Shown here: piece after piece, positions 10,990 to 22,100 of the stretch | How the letters are laid out: each line of letters begins with the position of its first letter | Numbering within the stretch: position 1 is the stretch's first letter | Origin: Dactylorhiza incarnata | Taxonomy: Eukaryota; Streptophyta; Magnoliopsida; Asparagales; Orchidaceae | Assembly: GCA_033032865.1 (NCBI GenBank) | Contig: JAWHQI010000068.1 | Span: 4,774,001 to 4,838,000, forward strand | Direction: 5' to 3' | DNA length: 64,000 nt | The notes under the pieces: model-generated | Database searches by the model: none | Told to the model about the DNA's origin: nothing | Seen by the model: the letters and a program-made list of their open reading frames with translations, nothing else | Translations under genes and position numbers: made by a program

Positions 10990-11347
10990 CCTTCACACCA
11001 AACAACAGGCGGCGGTCCTAAATGCTCCAGACCACCCCTTTAAAAACCTCTGGCGGCAGTCTTAAATGCTCCAGACCGCCCCTTACAAAACCACAAGCGG
11101 TGGTCATAAATGCTCCATACCGCCCCATAAAAAACCTTAGGCAATGGTCTTAAATTCTCCAGACCGCCCCTTAAAAAACCTCGGGAGGCGGTCGTAAATG
11201 CTCCAGACCGCCCTTTAAAAACCCTAAGATGACGGTCTTATATGCTCCAGACTGTCCCTTAAAAATCCTCAGGCGGTGGTCTTAAATTCTCCAGACCGCC
11301 CCTTAAAAAACCTCAGGCGGTGGTCTTAAATGCTCCAGACCGCCCCT
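10990..11347. repeat. Tandem array of about 45-bp hairpin units, eight copies
   Basis: The unit reads roughly CCTCAGGCGGTGGTCTTAAA followed by TGCTCCAGACCGCCCCTTAA. Each unit carries an inverted pair GGCGGTCT..AGACCGCC around an AT-rich loop and could form a hairpin. Several copies keep pairing despite changes on one side only. A single related unit occurs at about 43840-43890 in the other Tat element. Confidence 0.9.
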
Positions 11348-11690
11348 TTTAAAAGCAAAAATTAATGTAAGGAAAGAGCTTAAGACATAATTGAATAAAC
11401 GTATGAAGTAAAGGATATGGGTGAATCTGGATATGATGTCTGATATATCTGACTGCCGAGTCGATCTTCACGATGATAGCTGCTTGGTAGGACTTGGTTA
11501 CTGCTATACTTATTACAAGTAAAGTTACCAAAGAGAAGGTGCAGAAAACTCCAAACAAATGGGAGTTATATGAAACAATAAATAAAATGACATTCTATTT
11601 TATCTATACTATATGCACTTCTTTTATGGAATGAAAATTTCTTTGCTTTGTGACATTGTCTCTGCTAGAGGAAATATCGTCATCCGCTTA
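11348..11690. other. Short non-coding stretch downstream of gag
   Basis: Lies after the gag stop on the minus strand. A 69-residue antisense reading frame has no recognisable feature. I see nothing else. Confidence 0.4.
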
Positions 11691-12514
11691 TTGAGTAAAA
11701 TAGTCTTGTATCTTTCCTGTTTCACATAGTCTATTTACCAGCTTCCGAAGAGCGCGACAAGATTCTGTATCATGACCAATGTCCAAGTGATATTTACAGA
11801 AGAGCTTAATATGACGATTCTTAGCCTGTGATCTCATAGAGCGAGGAACTCTAAACTCTGACATATCATGAATAATCAGGAGAACTTATTCAATGGGAAT
11901 ATTAAGGTGAGAATACTTTTCTTGATAATTTTTGAATGCAAGTGTTCTTATATTGTAAGACTGAACATGACACGCTTCTAAAAATTTAGGTGATTCATCT
12001 TGCTGCGGGAGGTTAGTTGCATTCTGGGGAAAGGAGTTAGATCTAAAGACTTTATCTCGCAGAATATCCTGTAACAAAGAAGGATGTTGGTGATAAGAAT
12101 TCCTTTGCCATTGTTGGGTCCTTCGATTCAGAGAAGAAACTTAATTAGGATTTGTTGCCTCTCCTTCAATAAATTGATTTGCTATTCTAATAAGATGTCC
12201 ATAAGTCTCGGGTTCATTTCGGCTGACTTCAAATTTCAGAAGACCTTCTTGTAATCCATTTATCAAGGCAATTGTATACATGTCCTGATTAACATTAACA
12301 ATTTCAAGTATTTCCTTTTGGAATCTATCAACAAATTGAGCAAGAGTCTCATTATCTCCTTGCTTGATTTGAAAAAGAGTTGCTGGGCCTCTCATTCGCT
12401 TCCTCGTGGTAGCAAATCTTAAGAGAAGTTCTCTTCAAATATACATAAAGCAGGTAATTGATTAAGGTGACAACTTATAGAACCATACTCTAGCTTGACC
12501 TCAAAGGTCATGAT
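11691..12514 (-). pseudogene. gag: Tat-like Gag, C-terminal half
   Basis: Capsid-type protein that packages element RNA. On the minus strand the retrotransposon-gag fold is readable at 12395-12141 (MRGPATLFQIKQGDNETL, then LAQFVDRFQKEILEI and ALINGLQEGLL). After a stop and shift it continues at 12077-11886. It ends with a short zinc-binding-like segment CKYHLDIGHDTESC and a stop near 11691, typical of Tat-group Gag. Upstream, the frame runs to 12514, where the copia LTR starts. The N-terminal half is at 18773-19303. Several stops and at least one frameshift lie in this half. Confidence 0.8.
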
Positions 12515-13587
12515 TGTTAAATTTTTAAAGGTTAATGAGTGAAGTAATAATGCGGAACACTTCAACATAATCCATAAGAATGACAATCAGTGACAATGGG
12601 AAGACATAATAGTGCTCTTGTATTAACTATCTCTTTACAGCTCGAGGCATACATGGCGAGACATTATTTATAAGAATCACAAAGGAGAGAAGCACAAGAC
12701 AAAAAACAAGCCGCCAGCGAACTGCCAAAGTAGAGACCGCCAGACCGCACGAACAGCCAAGCCACACGGCTATCCCTGAGATCGCGCGAACAGAGCAAGC
12801 TTGATGACCTGCGCCTGTCATACCGCAACCAACGACCACACAACCTAATGACTTATTCAACTGCTGAAAACAACAACTGTCCGCGCTTCAGACCGCCTAA
12901 CTGCGAGGTCGCTTGATCACAGAATCTTCAGTGAACAGACAAGAACTGAACTGCACTGATGCTAGACCACAACTCCCTGATCGCCTAACCGCTAGGTCAC
13001 CTGATCCCTGAGTTCGCTGCAACCATTCAAGGAACAACCACAGCCACACCAGACCGCCCGACCTGAAACGAGACAGAAAAGTCAGACCGCTGTAAAGACC
13101 GCCTGAGTTGTGAGTACAACAAATCAGAAACTTGCCCTCCTTGTTGTTCTTATTTTTTTTCCACGGGTTCTGCACCCCTATTTATAAGCAAGCCAACAGA
13201 TGTCATCACCGGCCCAAGGGATACAGACACCGCATTATTAAACCGCGCAGTTATCAAACAACTTGCCTGGTCTCATAACAAGAACAAACCTTCTTCAGCA
13301 ACCGTGACCGACCAGAACAAGTCATCAGAAATAACCCGCATGGTTACTTCAAGAAGGCAAACCTACATGAACATCTGGCCGACTTAGGACAAGTCGCAAG
13401 AACAAATCGCGCAATCCACGCGGTTACCGGCGGTCTCCTAAGACAGACCGCCTGACTTCAGCACTTGGACAACAGACCGTCCAAGTCAAAACCCAGCCAG
13501 AACATCCGCGCAGACCGCGCGGACACTACGGTCTAATTTCTTCAGACTGCCAAGAACCCTTCCACTTCTACTTTAATAAATTCAGCA
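12515..13587 (-). repeat. 3' LTR of the copia element
   Basis: 1073 bp, direct repeat of 17693-18767 with scattered differences. Contains the (T)ATTTATA complement of a TATAAATA box at 13179-13186 and, right of it (upstream on the minus strand), GACCGC/GCGGTC-rich text. More GACCGC motifs lie at 12880-13100. Confidence 0.9.
13179..13186 (-). promoter_or_regulatory. TATA box of the copia 3' LTR
   Basis: TATAAATA on the minus strand. The partner LTR carries the same box at 18359-18366, which would drive the element transcript. Confidence 0.6.
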
Positions 13588-15249
13588 CTCTCCCTTGAAG
13601 TGGGAAGTGGAAGTCAATCCAAGCAAACTCCACAATCGACCAAATGGTCCCTTCGACAACGGCTTTGTAAAGATGTCAGCAATATTATCCTTGCTCTGCA
13701 CATGCTCCACAATCAGTGATCCCTCCAACACCTTCTCATGAATGAAATGGTGATGAATCTCTATGTGCTTCATAAGCGCGTGACAAACTGGATTGTTCAC
13801 CAGTTTGAGAGCACTCTCATTGTCAGCACGTAGTAGAGTAGGACCTCGCACCTCCCCATGAATGTCCTCCACAAGCCTCCTAAGCCAGATGGCTTCTTGA
13901 GCTGCCAAATCCGAAGCTTTGTATTCCGCTTCTGTGGTAGAGACAGACACAGAATCCTGCTTCTTGCTGCACCATGATATAGCTGTAGAGCCTGTCATAA
14001 AGACATATCCAAATGTTGATCTCTGATCATCTGAATCTCCTCCATAATCAGCATCCATATATCCATGCAAGCAAAAGCCTGAATCTCTCTCGTAAAAGAG
14101 ACCCAAATCCAAGGTGGATTTGACATACTTCAAAATACTCCTAGCCGTCATAAGTTGAGGTTTCCGAGGCTCTTCCATAAACCAACTCACCCTGCCAACC
14201 GCATAAGCAATATACGGCCTTGTGATCGTCAAGTATATCGGACTTTCGACTAAATCCCGGAACACCGAGAGATCAGAAAGAATCTTTTCCCCACATCTCG
14301 TCGAAGATGAACTCCAACCTCCAATGGAGTAGAACTGCTTTTCCCCCCTTCCATGCCGAACCTCTTCACGATCTGATCTGCATAGCCTTTTTGGGAAACA
14401 ATTATATAGCTCTCTTTCTTCTCCACTTCGAGTCCAAGGAAATGGTGGAGCTCACCCAAGTCCTTCATCTCAAATCTGATAGCTAACTCAGCTCAGAGTC
14501 TAGCTACCTCCACTTCAGAATTCCCCGTGACGATCATATCATCAACGTATAGCAGCACCAAGACCAAAAGCTCCCCCGTCTTCCTTACGAATAAGCTTGA
14601 ATCAGAATCAGAAGCAAAATATCCGCAGAACTGGAGGTATTCTGCGATCTTCCCATACCATGCCCTAGGCGCCTGCTTCAAGCCGTAAAGAGCCTTCTTG
14701 ATCTTACACACATATCTAGGGTGCTCTCAGAAACATAACCAGGTGGCTGATCCATGAAGATATCCTTGTTAATCTCATCGTATAAGAAAGCATTCTTCAC
14801 GCTGAGTTGCCAAATCTTCCACCCTTGGCAAGCTGCCAACGCGATCACTACCCAGACCAAAGTCATCTTGGCAACAGGACTAAATGTTTCTTCATAATCC
14901 TCCCCATACTTCTGAGAGAAAACTCGAGTTACAAGGTGAGCTTTGTACCTCTCAATGCTACCATCAGCCTTCTTCTTCAGCTTGAAAACCCACTTGCAAA
15001 TCACTGGAGTAACTCCCTCAACCTTAGGCACCAAGTCCCAAGTCTCATTCTTTCTGAGGGCAGCCATCTCTTCATCCATGGCTCCTTCCCACACCTTGAC
15101 TCCAACGGTGTTTTCAAAAAAGATGGCTCTCCCTCAGTTAGGGGACCTGCGAAGAAACATGAGACGAAGCTCACCAAATTTCCCCATGTATACCGATCTG
15201 GTGGAATGATAGTCCTTTTGGACCTCCTCAGAGCTTGACTCTGAACCAC
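13582..15249 (-). pseudogene. pol: Copia reverse transcriptase and RNase H
   Basis: RT begins in the piece ending at 15094 (WEGAMDEEMAALRKNETWDL, VICKWVFKLKKKADGSIERY). It passes a frameshift near 14690, where KALYGLKQAPRAWYGKI and the catalytic LYVDDMIVTG follow. A further break near 14480 leads to MKDLGELHHFLGLEVEKKE. RNase H occupies 14265-13582: MDADYGGDSDDQRSTFGYVF, SVSVSTTEAEYKASDLAAQE, and the closing DNIADIFTKPL. The stop at 13582-13584 lies just inside the 3' LTR. Catalytic YVDD and the RNase H acidic residues look intact, but three frame breaks prevent a full product. Confidence 0.95.
13588..13600 (-). other. Polypurine tract of the copia element
   Basis: On the minus strand CTTCAAGGGAGAG abuts the LTR start TGCTGAATTT at 13587. 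Confidence 0.6.
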
Positions 15250-16700
15250 ATCTTCAGCTACCTATTATGAACTAGCTCTCCTTCCAGGCATATTTGAAGC
15301 ATCACTCCCCCTGCTTCCAGAACCTGAAGCACCTGACCCTGATCTAGAAACACCCGGAGCACCTGGAGAAACAGGAAACTCCACAAGAACCTCCTTGGTA
15401 GCTTCTTCAAGTCCACCATCTGACCTGCCTTCTTGTAACTCAACAGAATAGTTACCTTGGTATGACGTCAGGTCGTCAAATATCACATTCCTTGAGACCA
15501 CATATCTACGTGTCTCAGGATCCATGCATCTCCAGCCCTTCTTCCAGTCATCATAACCGATGAACACTAGCTTCCTTGCTTTCGCATCTAGATTCGTTCT
15601 GAGAGCATCATGAACATGCACGTAGCAGGTAGATCCGAACACTAAAAAGTGTTCCACGCTTGGTTTCTCTTTGAACATCAACTTATGAGAAGTCTTCATG
15701 TTGATAGGACTGAGAGGCCTCCGATTGATGACATAGGCCGCACATGACAATTCCCTCAGCCCAAAAGAACTTTGGAATACTCTTGGCATGAAGCCAACAT
15801 TTGCAGGTCTCCGTCAGATGATGGATCTTCCGCTCTGCAACTCCGTTCTGTTGTGGAGTGTGAGCATAAGAGAGCTCTCTCCAGATGCCATGCTTCCTGC
15901 AAAAGTTATGGAACGCATTTGAGGTGAACTCCCCTCCATTGTCGGTTCTGAACTTCTTGATCCGCAGGTTGAGCCGACCTTGCACCAGCTCCTTGAACTC
16001 CACAAATCTCTCAAACACCTCTGACTTCTCCTTCAAAAAATATACCCAAGTATATCTGGTGAAGTCATCAATCAAGACCAGCATATACCTGCTACCTCCA
16101 AGACTGGCAGTGGCGGTTGGTCCAAACAGATCACCATGAATACATTCTACTTGCACAAACGTGACCATCATCGATAGATGATAGATTAGACAGACCTTTC
16201 ACAAGGCCTCTTCCCGCCATAGCCTTTAGCTTATCCATCCCAACATGCCCGAGTCTTTCATGCCAGATAGCAGCGCTGTCGTTAGCCCTCATCTTATCAA
16301 CATAGGAGCTTGTTGATAGAACTAACAAGTCCTTCACCCGTCTCCCTACATGAATGACCTCAGCTTTCATAGGTAAAACATTTCGAAGAAATTTCACTTA
16401 TGTTGGACCCAACAGAACGTGATAACCAGCATCAACAACAATAGTCACTGAGAAGAGGTTCTTCTTCATTCCCGACACATGATAAACACTCCTCAAAGTG
16501 AGTGGACCTCTATCACTGCCTACAAAGACAACACCCTCCTTCTCTACTACATGCACAATATCATCAGCTGTAATAATAGCATCATTACCTGAGTACGCTT
16601 ACAATGAGGAAAATTTCGACTCATCCCCGGTGAGGTGATGACCACACCAAGAGTCCACTATCCAATAATCTTTATAGTTGATGGAGGTCAATGCCTGAAC
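15250..16700 (-). pseudogene. pol: Copia protease and integrase
   Basis: The protease entry is WIVDSWCGHHLTGD near 16660-16630. The usual catalytic DSG is DSW because the Gly codon is TGG (16649-16647). The pre-integrase zinc motif follows (IWHERLGHVGMDKL near 16260; the Cys pair is partly changed: CASRMYSW). The integrase core at 16171-15683 shows CIHGDLFGP (Asp), RTDNGGEFTS (Asp) and HTPQQNGVAERK (Glu), all present. The linker to RT runs from 15789 to about 15250 and is Gly/Ser-rich near 15340. Frameshifts lie near 16130, 15790 and 15260, and a stop near 16600. Confidence 0.9.
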
Positions 16701-16763
16701 ACAAGTTCCTGTCATGAAAGCACCTCCACCACCCCAACTACCTTTAGCATTGGAACCAGCCTC

Positions 16764-17605
16764 CTACTTTCCTGCAGCATGCCCTGACTGAAGATTGACT
16801 TTGCAGTCTCTCTTGAAGTGACCAAGCTTGTTGCACCTGTAACACCTCGGCCCTTCCTTCTTCTTCCCTTCACACTTAGGAGCATAACTCCTCTCTTGCT
16901 GATATGAAGTAGATGGACCATTGTTACCAGATGACTTCTTCTTCTTGTCCCATCTCTTCTTCTTTCCAGAAAAGAGAACCTCACCTTCTCCCCCAGAGAC
17001 AGACATCCCTGCCATTTGCTTAGCCAAAATCTCATGCGAAGCAAGTAAGTTTTCTAGCACCAGCAGTGATGGCTGATTGGCCCAGCCTTGCACAGAAGTA
17101 ACAAAGGCCACATACTCCCTCTGCAAGCCGCGGATTATGTGCCTCTTCAGTTTCGCTTCTGAGATAGGCTCATCCGGGTCCAATGCTGATATCTCTGCGC
17201 ATAGGTTCTTCATCTTCAAGAAGAACATTGAAATGGCAAGTCACCTTGAGTTGCCTTAGCTAACTCATTTTCCAAGAACTGTAGCCGAGCTACATTTTTC
17301 TTGTTGAACAAGCCATCCAAGGTTGTCTAAATCTCAGCAGCTGACCTACATCCGATGATGCGATCAAACAACTCCGGAATGATAGCTCGCTTGAGAGTGA
17401 ACTCTGCCTTTGCATTTATTCGCTTCCAAGCCTTCACGAGCTCAACATTCCCCTCAATAAGAACAACAACTTGTCTTGCTTCTCCTCCAACTACCACCCA
17501 TAAGTCCTTGCCAAGAAGATAGCTCTCCATGCACGACTTCCACTTCTTAAAGTTAGTCTGCGTAAGGAACTCAATACCAAGACCTCTAGCATATCCTCCT
17601 TCCAT
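16764..17605 (-). pseudogene. gag: Copia Gag
   Basis: Starts MEGGYARGLG at ATG 17605, about 75 bases past the PBS. The Gag fold is visible (FKKWKSCMESYLLGKDLWVV, then LISEAKLKRHIIRGLQREY-type text). A single TAG at 17327-17329 (after SAAEI) and a frameshift near 17230 break it. The zinc knuckle CYRCNKLGHFKRDC, CX2CX4HX4C, is intact at about 16848-16807. A Lys-rich stretch precedes it. Role: coats element RNA in virus-like particles. Confidence 0.9.
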
Positions 17606-17680
17606 TGCTATCTTACTGATTGACAACCAACTTGCAAAAATCCAAGCAGAAGACAACGTTGAATACTGCTCAGTAACCTC

Positions 17681-17692
17681 CCTCTGATACCA
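17681..17692 (-). other. Primer binding site, initiator-Met tRNA type
   Basis: On the minus strand TGGTATCAGAGG follows the last base of the 5' LTR directly. It matches the 3' end complement of plant initiator-Met tRNA over eleven of twelve bases. Confidence 0.9.
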
Positions 17693-18767
17693 TGTTAAAT
17701 TTTTAAAGGTAAAGGATTGAAGTAATAATGCAGAACACATCAACATAATCCACAAGAATGACAATCAGTGACAATGGGAAGACCGAATAGTGCTCTTGTA
17801 TTAACTATATCTATACAGCTCAAGACATATATGGCGAGACATGATTTATAAGAATCACAAAGGAGAGAAGCACAAGACAAAAAATAGGCCGTTAGTGAAC
17901 TGCCAAAGCAGAGACCGCCAGACCACACGAACAGCCAAGCCGCATGGCTATCCCTGAGACCGTGCGAACAGAGCAAGCTTGATTACCTGCGCCTTTCAGA
18001 CCACAACCAAAGATCGTACAACCTGCTGACTTATTCAACTACTGAAAACAACAACTGTCCGCACTTTAGACCGCCTGACCGCGAGGTCGCTTGATCACAG
18101 AAGCTTCAGTGAACACACAAGAACTGAGCTGCACTGATGCCAGACCGCAACTCCCTGATCCCCTAACAACTAGGTCGCCTGATCCCTGAGTTCGCTGCAA
18201 CTAGTCAAGGAAAAACCACAGCCACACAAGACCGCCCGACCTGAAATGATACCGACAAAGTCAGACCGCTGCAAAGACAGCCTGAGCTGCTAGTTCGACA
18301 GATCAGAAACTTGCCCTCCTTGTTATTCTTATATTTTTTGCCACTGGTTCTGCACCCATATTTATAGGCAAGCCAACGGATGTTGTCACCGCCCCAAGGG
18401 ATACAGACACAGCATTATTAAACCGCGTGGTTATCATACAAACCGCACAGTCTCATAACAAGAACAAACCATCTTCAGCAACCCTGACCGACCAGAAAAA
18501 GTCATCATAAACAACCCGCACGGTTACTACAAGTAGGCAAACCTACTTGAACATCTGTCCGACTTAGAACAAGTCGCCAAAACAAATCGCGCAAGCCGCG
18601 CGGTCACCTGCGGTCTCCCAAGACAGACTGCCTGACCTCAACACTTGGACAACAGACTGTCCAAGGCAAAACCCAGCCAGAACATCCACGTAGACCGTGC
18701 GGACACTGCAGTCTCATTTCTTCAGACCGCCCAGAACCCTTCCACTTCTACTTCAAAAAATTCAACA
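17693..18767 (-). repeat. 5' LTR of the copia element
   Basis: 1075 bp, partner of 12515-13587. Ends in TTCAACA followed by target copy ATGAT. TATAAATA on the minus strand at 18366-18359. Confidence 0.9.
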
Positions 18768-18772
18768 ATGAT

Positions 18773-19303
18773 AAGAATCTTGCACTTGATGCCATCTGAT
18801 ATCACTCTTAACGCAACAGCTGACTCAAAGGCTTGAAGGTGGGAGACTGGATCTTCTCCCCCTGATAAGATTGGCAAGTAGGATTCTCAAAGCCCATTAG
18901 GAGCAGGTTCCCAACAAACTCTATCTGTAAAGGAAGAAGGCTCCTTTACTTCAAGAACAACTGGAGGAGCTGAAGGATAAGCAACATCAGCAGGGGCCTA
19001 AAAGTTCAGCACTTCTGTTGTATCTTCCTGGGTGGCTGATCTGAAGTATTCATGGTAAGCAGTTGTGAACTACTCAACCTGAGATGGCAGGGAAGCGACT
19101 AGATGTACCAAACTTGCCTTTTGTGGAGGAGCCTCCACAAAAGGAGCTTGAGGTTGTAACTGTCTAAGGAGGGTGACCAAGGATTTGTTTAAGGCTTCGA
19201 GATGCTAAGCGATCTCACGATGATACTTCTCAAAGGCTTCCCAGATGATTGCTTCACCCATGCTAGATTGAACTGGATGCTGGAAAAATTTGCGGTCAGC
19301 CAT
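18773..19303 (-). pseudogene. gag: Tat-like Gag, N-terminal half
   Basis: Starts at ATG 19303 (MADRKFFQHPVQSSMGEAII). In one frame it carries four stops (after HREIA, SQVE, VLNF and PNGL). It ends in FESAVALRVISDGIKCKIL exactly at the copia target duplication. The reading frame crosses the duplication into the half at 12514, which confirms that the two halves were one gene. The Pro/Ala-rich stretch in the middle resembles the linker of Tat Gag N-termini. Confidence 0.75.
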
Positions 19304-19608
19304 GGCTAATCGCCCGCAAAAAAATAAAAATTGCTGAAATTGTCGAAAGAGAAAAACCATGATAACTTCTAAACAGAGTTGAATTTGAGCAATTTGAGTG
19401 CGCTAAATGTACTTAAATAATTAACCTATTCTCCATTGGAAGTAAAGCTCAGAGCCGGTCACAAAAAGCTATTATGGGTTGAAAACGGATAAGCGAATCC
19501 AAAGTTATAGCTGTTTTAAGTTTGGTAGTATTTTATCCTAAATTTTGCTTCATCATCGCAACTGTTGTTCCTCAAACACTCAATATCTGAAGGTCGCGTG
19601 TTAGTTCT
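19304..19608 (-). other. Leader between Tat 5' LTR and gag; no clear PBS
   Basis: On the minus strand the sequence after the LTR end (..CAACA) reads GAACTAACACGCGACCTTC. I do not recognise a tRNA match, so the PBS is decayed or of a rare type. No other feature. Confidence 0.4.
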
Positions 19609-20340
19609 GTTGGAACAAATAATGTACCAAGTCCACACTTGCTCAAGCTGAAGAATGAGGAGTTGATTGTTGAGAAGTCGGTTACATTGAATCACGAGTG
19701 AAGGTGTGACAGTGGGAGAAAAGAGATGTCCGCGAGAAGGAAAGAGGACGCTGAGGTCAATGGGAGCTGGTGGAGATCACCTGACTAGGAGGAGATCGCC
19801 CAGTCAAGGTGGAGAGGTCATCGCGGTCTCAAAACTTGAGATCGCTCAAGTCACAGGCAAGGGGCTAGAAACTCTCTAAAGTCCATTCCCTGGTACCCCT
19901 GTCCCTCTATTTATAGGCGCGGGGGCCTGCCCAAATGGGCAGGTCCAGGAATAACAAGATGCCCGAGATATTCATGGCCAGTAGGGAGGAGATTTTCTGG
20001 AGGGAGGCCGCCGTGAAGGGAGGTCTCCCAGAGGGAGGTCGCCTGGAGGGAGGTCACCCAGAGGGAGATCGTCGTGGAGGGTGGTCGCCCGGAGGGATGT
20101 CGCCCTAAGTGTGGTCTCCCAGAAGGAGGTCTCCGTGGAGGGAGGTCGCCCGGAGCGAGGATGCCCGGAGGGAGGTCACCGTAGAGGGAGGTCACCCAGA
20201 GGGAGGTCGCCCGGAGGGAGAGCTTGCTAGGCAGGGGTCGAGACCGCCCAGGATGCTGCTGAGACCGCCTAGGATCTTCGAAGCCGCCTGGTACCTGAAA
20301 AAGGTCATCTTTGAGGGGATTGCCAATTTCTGGGTAAACA
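19609..20340 (-). repeat. 5' LTR of the gag-only Tat element
   Basis: 732 bp, partner of 8862-9612. Begins TGTTGGAAC and ends GGGTAAACA on the plus strand. TATAAATA at 19916-19909 (minus). U3 array of GAGGGAGGTCGCC at 19985-20222. Confidence 0.85.
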
Positions 20341-20345
20341 GACTA

Positions 20346-21531
20346 CAAGACAATAGAGAGTTGGGAAAAGGCCTTTCCCAAATCAGAAAAAGCTGGAGAA
20401 AGCTCCAAGCCCTATCAAGTTGAGGAAAAGAAAAGTGAAGGCAGTCCTAAAAGAATGTTGGGAGACAAGAAGAGAAGACTGAAGAAGATATAACATGTTT
20501 TAAGTCCCATCCAATCCCCCATGCATGCTTAGGGGAAGCATACCAGGGAAGTTAACCCAAATATAGTCTCAGAAGATGAAAGAAGCTCAGAACCTATGGA
20601 AGTGTCCATGGTAGCTGCTGAAAAAGTAATTGAGAATATAGGAGAAGTTCATCTAGAACTTGCTCCTTAGTATACTGAAACTGTTGATCTAGGAGAATAT
20701 CAACAAGATTTCTCTACCCAACATTCTGAAATAGTGGAAGAAAAGGATGTTCCCCACGAATCTGTTGCCCAAGGCATTACAATAGTTGAGGGGGAGTTCT
20801 TCCTGGAAAACTCTGCCCAAGAGTCTAAGCTGATGGAAGAAGGTGAGAGGTCAATCACTGAAGTGATTTAGGGAGAGTCTCATCAACAAGACTCTGCCCA
20901 GAATGATCTTGACCTAGATGAACTTAACTAGGTCATTAAGAAAATTGTAGAGGAAGAATTAGAAGAACTAGTCTCCACAGGAATGGTGATAGTTTTAAGG
21001 AAAGGTGAGGGTGTGCTGGAAGAGACAAACATTCCAAAGCTCACCACTCAAACTTCTACTCCGGATTGCTTCTATGAGGACAATGAGCCTCAAACAGGTC
21101 CATCAAAAAGTGCTGTTGCAGAAGTGCCAAAGCTTCAATCCCCACAACCAAGTGAAGTACCTCGTGGTTCTTTACTAGCTCAAATGAAAGACCTGTTGGA
21201 CAATCAAAGGAGTCAAATAGAAGGTTTTGTGCACAAAATAGTCCAAGAACAGAGGATTGACATGAATGCAAAGATTACAAATATACAAGAAGAAATGCAC
21301 CATATGAATGCTCAAACACTTCATTTCTTCATGAAAGCAACAAATGATGTAGAAGACACTGCACAGCCAAATGACATGGCTTACCAAGGTCTGCAAGCAA
21401 TAGTGGAAAATCAAGTTGCCACTAGAGGAAATCTTCACTTAGCATTTCAAGAAACAACTAACAACATGGTAGAAGACTGGAAAACTATACTGAATAGAAT
21501 GGACATATGTAGTCAATTGTTGGATGAGCAT
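20346..21531 (+). pseudogene. SIRE-like env-like ORF, C-terminal half
   Basis: Continuation of the ORF interrupted at 8861. It opens with YKTIESWEKAFPKSEKAG, matching the position of IRMIERWERVL in the minus-strand homologue, which places the Tat insertion within the ORF. There follows an acidic, Glu/Gln-rich repeat-like stretch (QDSAQ, EDERSSEPMEV) with several stops, then an open part from 20983. That part has LLAQMKDLLDNQRSQIEGFV, matching LPQLDVLLNNQRRLLEQYI of the homologue, and a predicted coiled coil up to about 21500. The 21532 LTR cuts the gene. The final C-terminus is not found in the window. Confidence 0.7.
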
Positions 21532-22083
21532 TGTTGGCACAACAATTGTATCTCCAAAACTCAGACTACAAAGGGATAAGGGGAAACTGTGGATTGCCAG
21601 TTACTTGGGATAAAGGATTCCAGAAGAGACCTCTCTAAGTAAGAAACCTGCTTTGATTTATCAGAAAAGCGTTACATGAGGGTCTAAAATAGGTTAGGGT
21701 TAGAGGTAGAAAAGAGACAAAATTTGAGACTGCTTATATAGGTCATAAGCTGGAGGCTCAAATCCAAAGTCAATTTTCTGGTACCCCTACCCCTTTATTT
21801 ATAGACGCAGGGGCCTGCCCAAATGGGAAAGTTCAAAATTAATGGGTTGCCGGGGGTACAGGAGAACTGGGGCAGAGAAGAGAGGATACATGGGGTGCAA
21901 ATAATAAAAAAGAAAGAGAACTCCAGACTGCGCGGCCATGCGGCCTCGATGGAAGCTGACCGCATGTGCCTTAGAGAATCTGTCAAAGAAGAGACAGGCG
22001 ATTTGGGCGATCTCAGATAATCGTGACCGCCGGGGCTGGTAATTCTGATCAAAAAGCTGAGGTCGCAGACTTCCGGGCAAACA
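21532..22083 (-). repeat. 3' LTR of a second Tat-like element
   Basis: Same family as 8862-9612: starts TGTTGGCACAACAATTGTA, ends CTTCCGGGCAAACA, with TATAAATA on the minus strand at 21803-21796. It is shorter (552 bp) because the GAGGGAGG array is nearly absent. The interior lies to the right, shown by the polypurine tract at 22084. Its 5' LTR was not found. It sits in the SIRE-like ORF. Confidence 0.75.
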
Positions 22084-22100
22084 TGATCCCCACACATTTT
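22084..22100 (-). other. Polypurine tract of the second Tat element
   Basis: On the minus strand AAAATGTGTGGGGATCA directly precedes TGTTTGCCC. Same arrangement as at 9613. Confidence 0.7.

Larger units (their letters stand above)
12515..18767 (-). mobile_element. Complete Ty1/copia element inserted in Tat gag
   Basis: 6253 bp. LTRs at 12515-13587 and 17693-18767 both run TGTTAAAT..TTCA(G/A)CA. The host pentamer ATGAT is repeated exactly at 12510-12514 and 18768-18772. On the minus strand an initiator-Met PBS follows the 5' LTR and a short purine tract precedes the 3' LTR. Gag, protease, integrase, RT and RNase H follow in copia order. The polyprotein has at least four breaks, so it is inactive, though every domain is recognisable. 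Confidence 0.95.
8862..20340 (-). mobile_element. Gag-only non-autonomous Tat-like gypsy element (TR-GAG type)
   Basis: Two LTRs (8862-9612 and 19609-20340) bound an interior with gag but no trace of protease, RT, RNase H or integrase of its own. Edges are TG..CA with TGTT starts on both strands. Flanking pentamers AACTA (8857-8861) and GACTA (20341-20345) look like a once-identical target duplication. A polypurine tract precedes the 3' LTR on the minus strand. The copia at 12515-18767 is a later insertion. Without it and the extra TSD copy the element would be about 5.2 kb. It must have relied on the enzymes of a related autonomous element. Confidence 0.8.

Noticed and set aside
10990..11347. 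Regular hairpin repeats resembling a CRISPR array
   Set aside because: No conserved repeat with unique spacers; whole unit is repeated, and the context is a plant retrotransposon.
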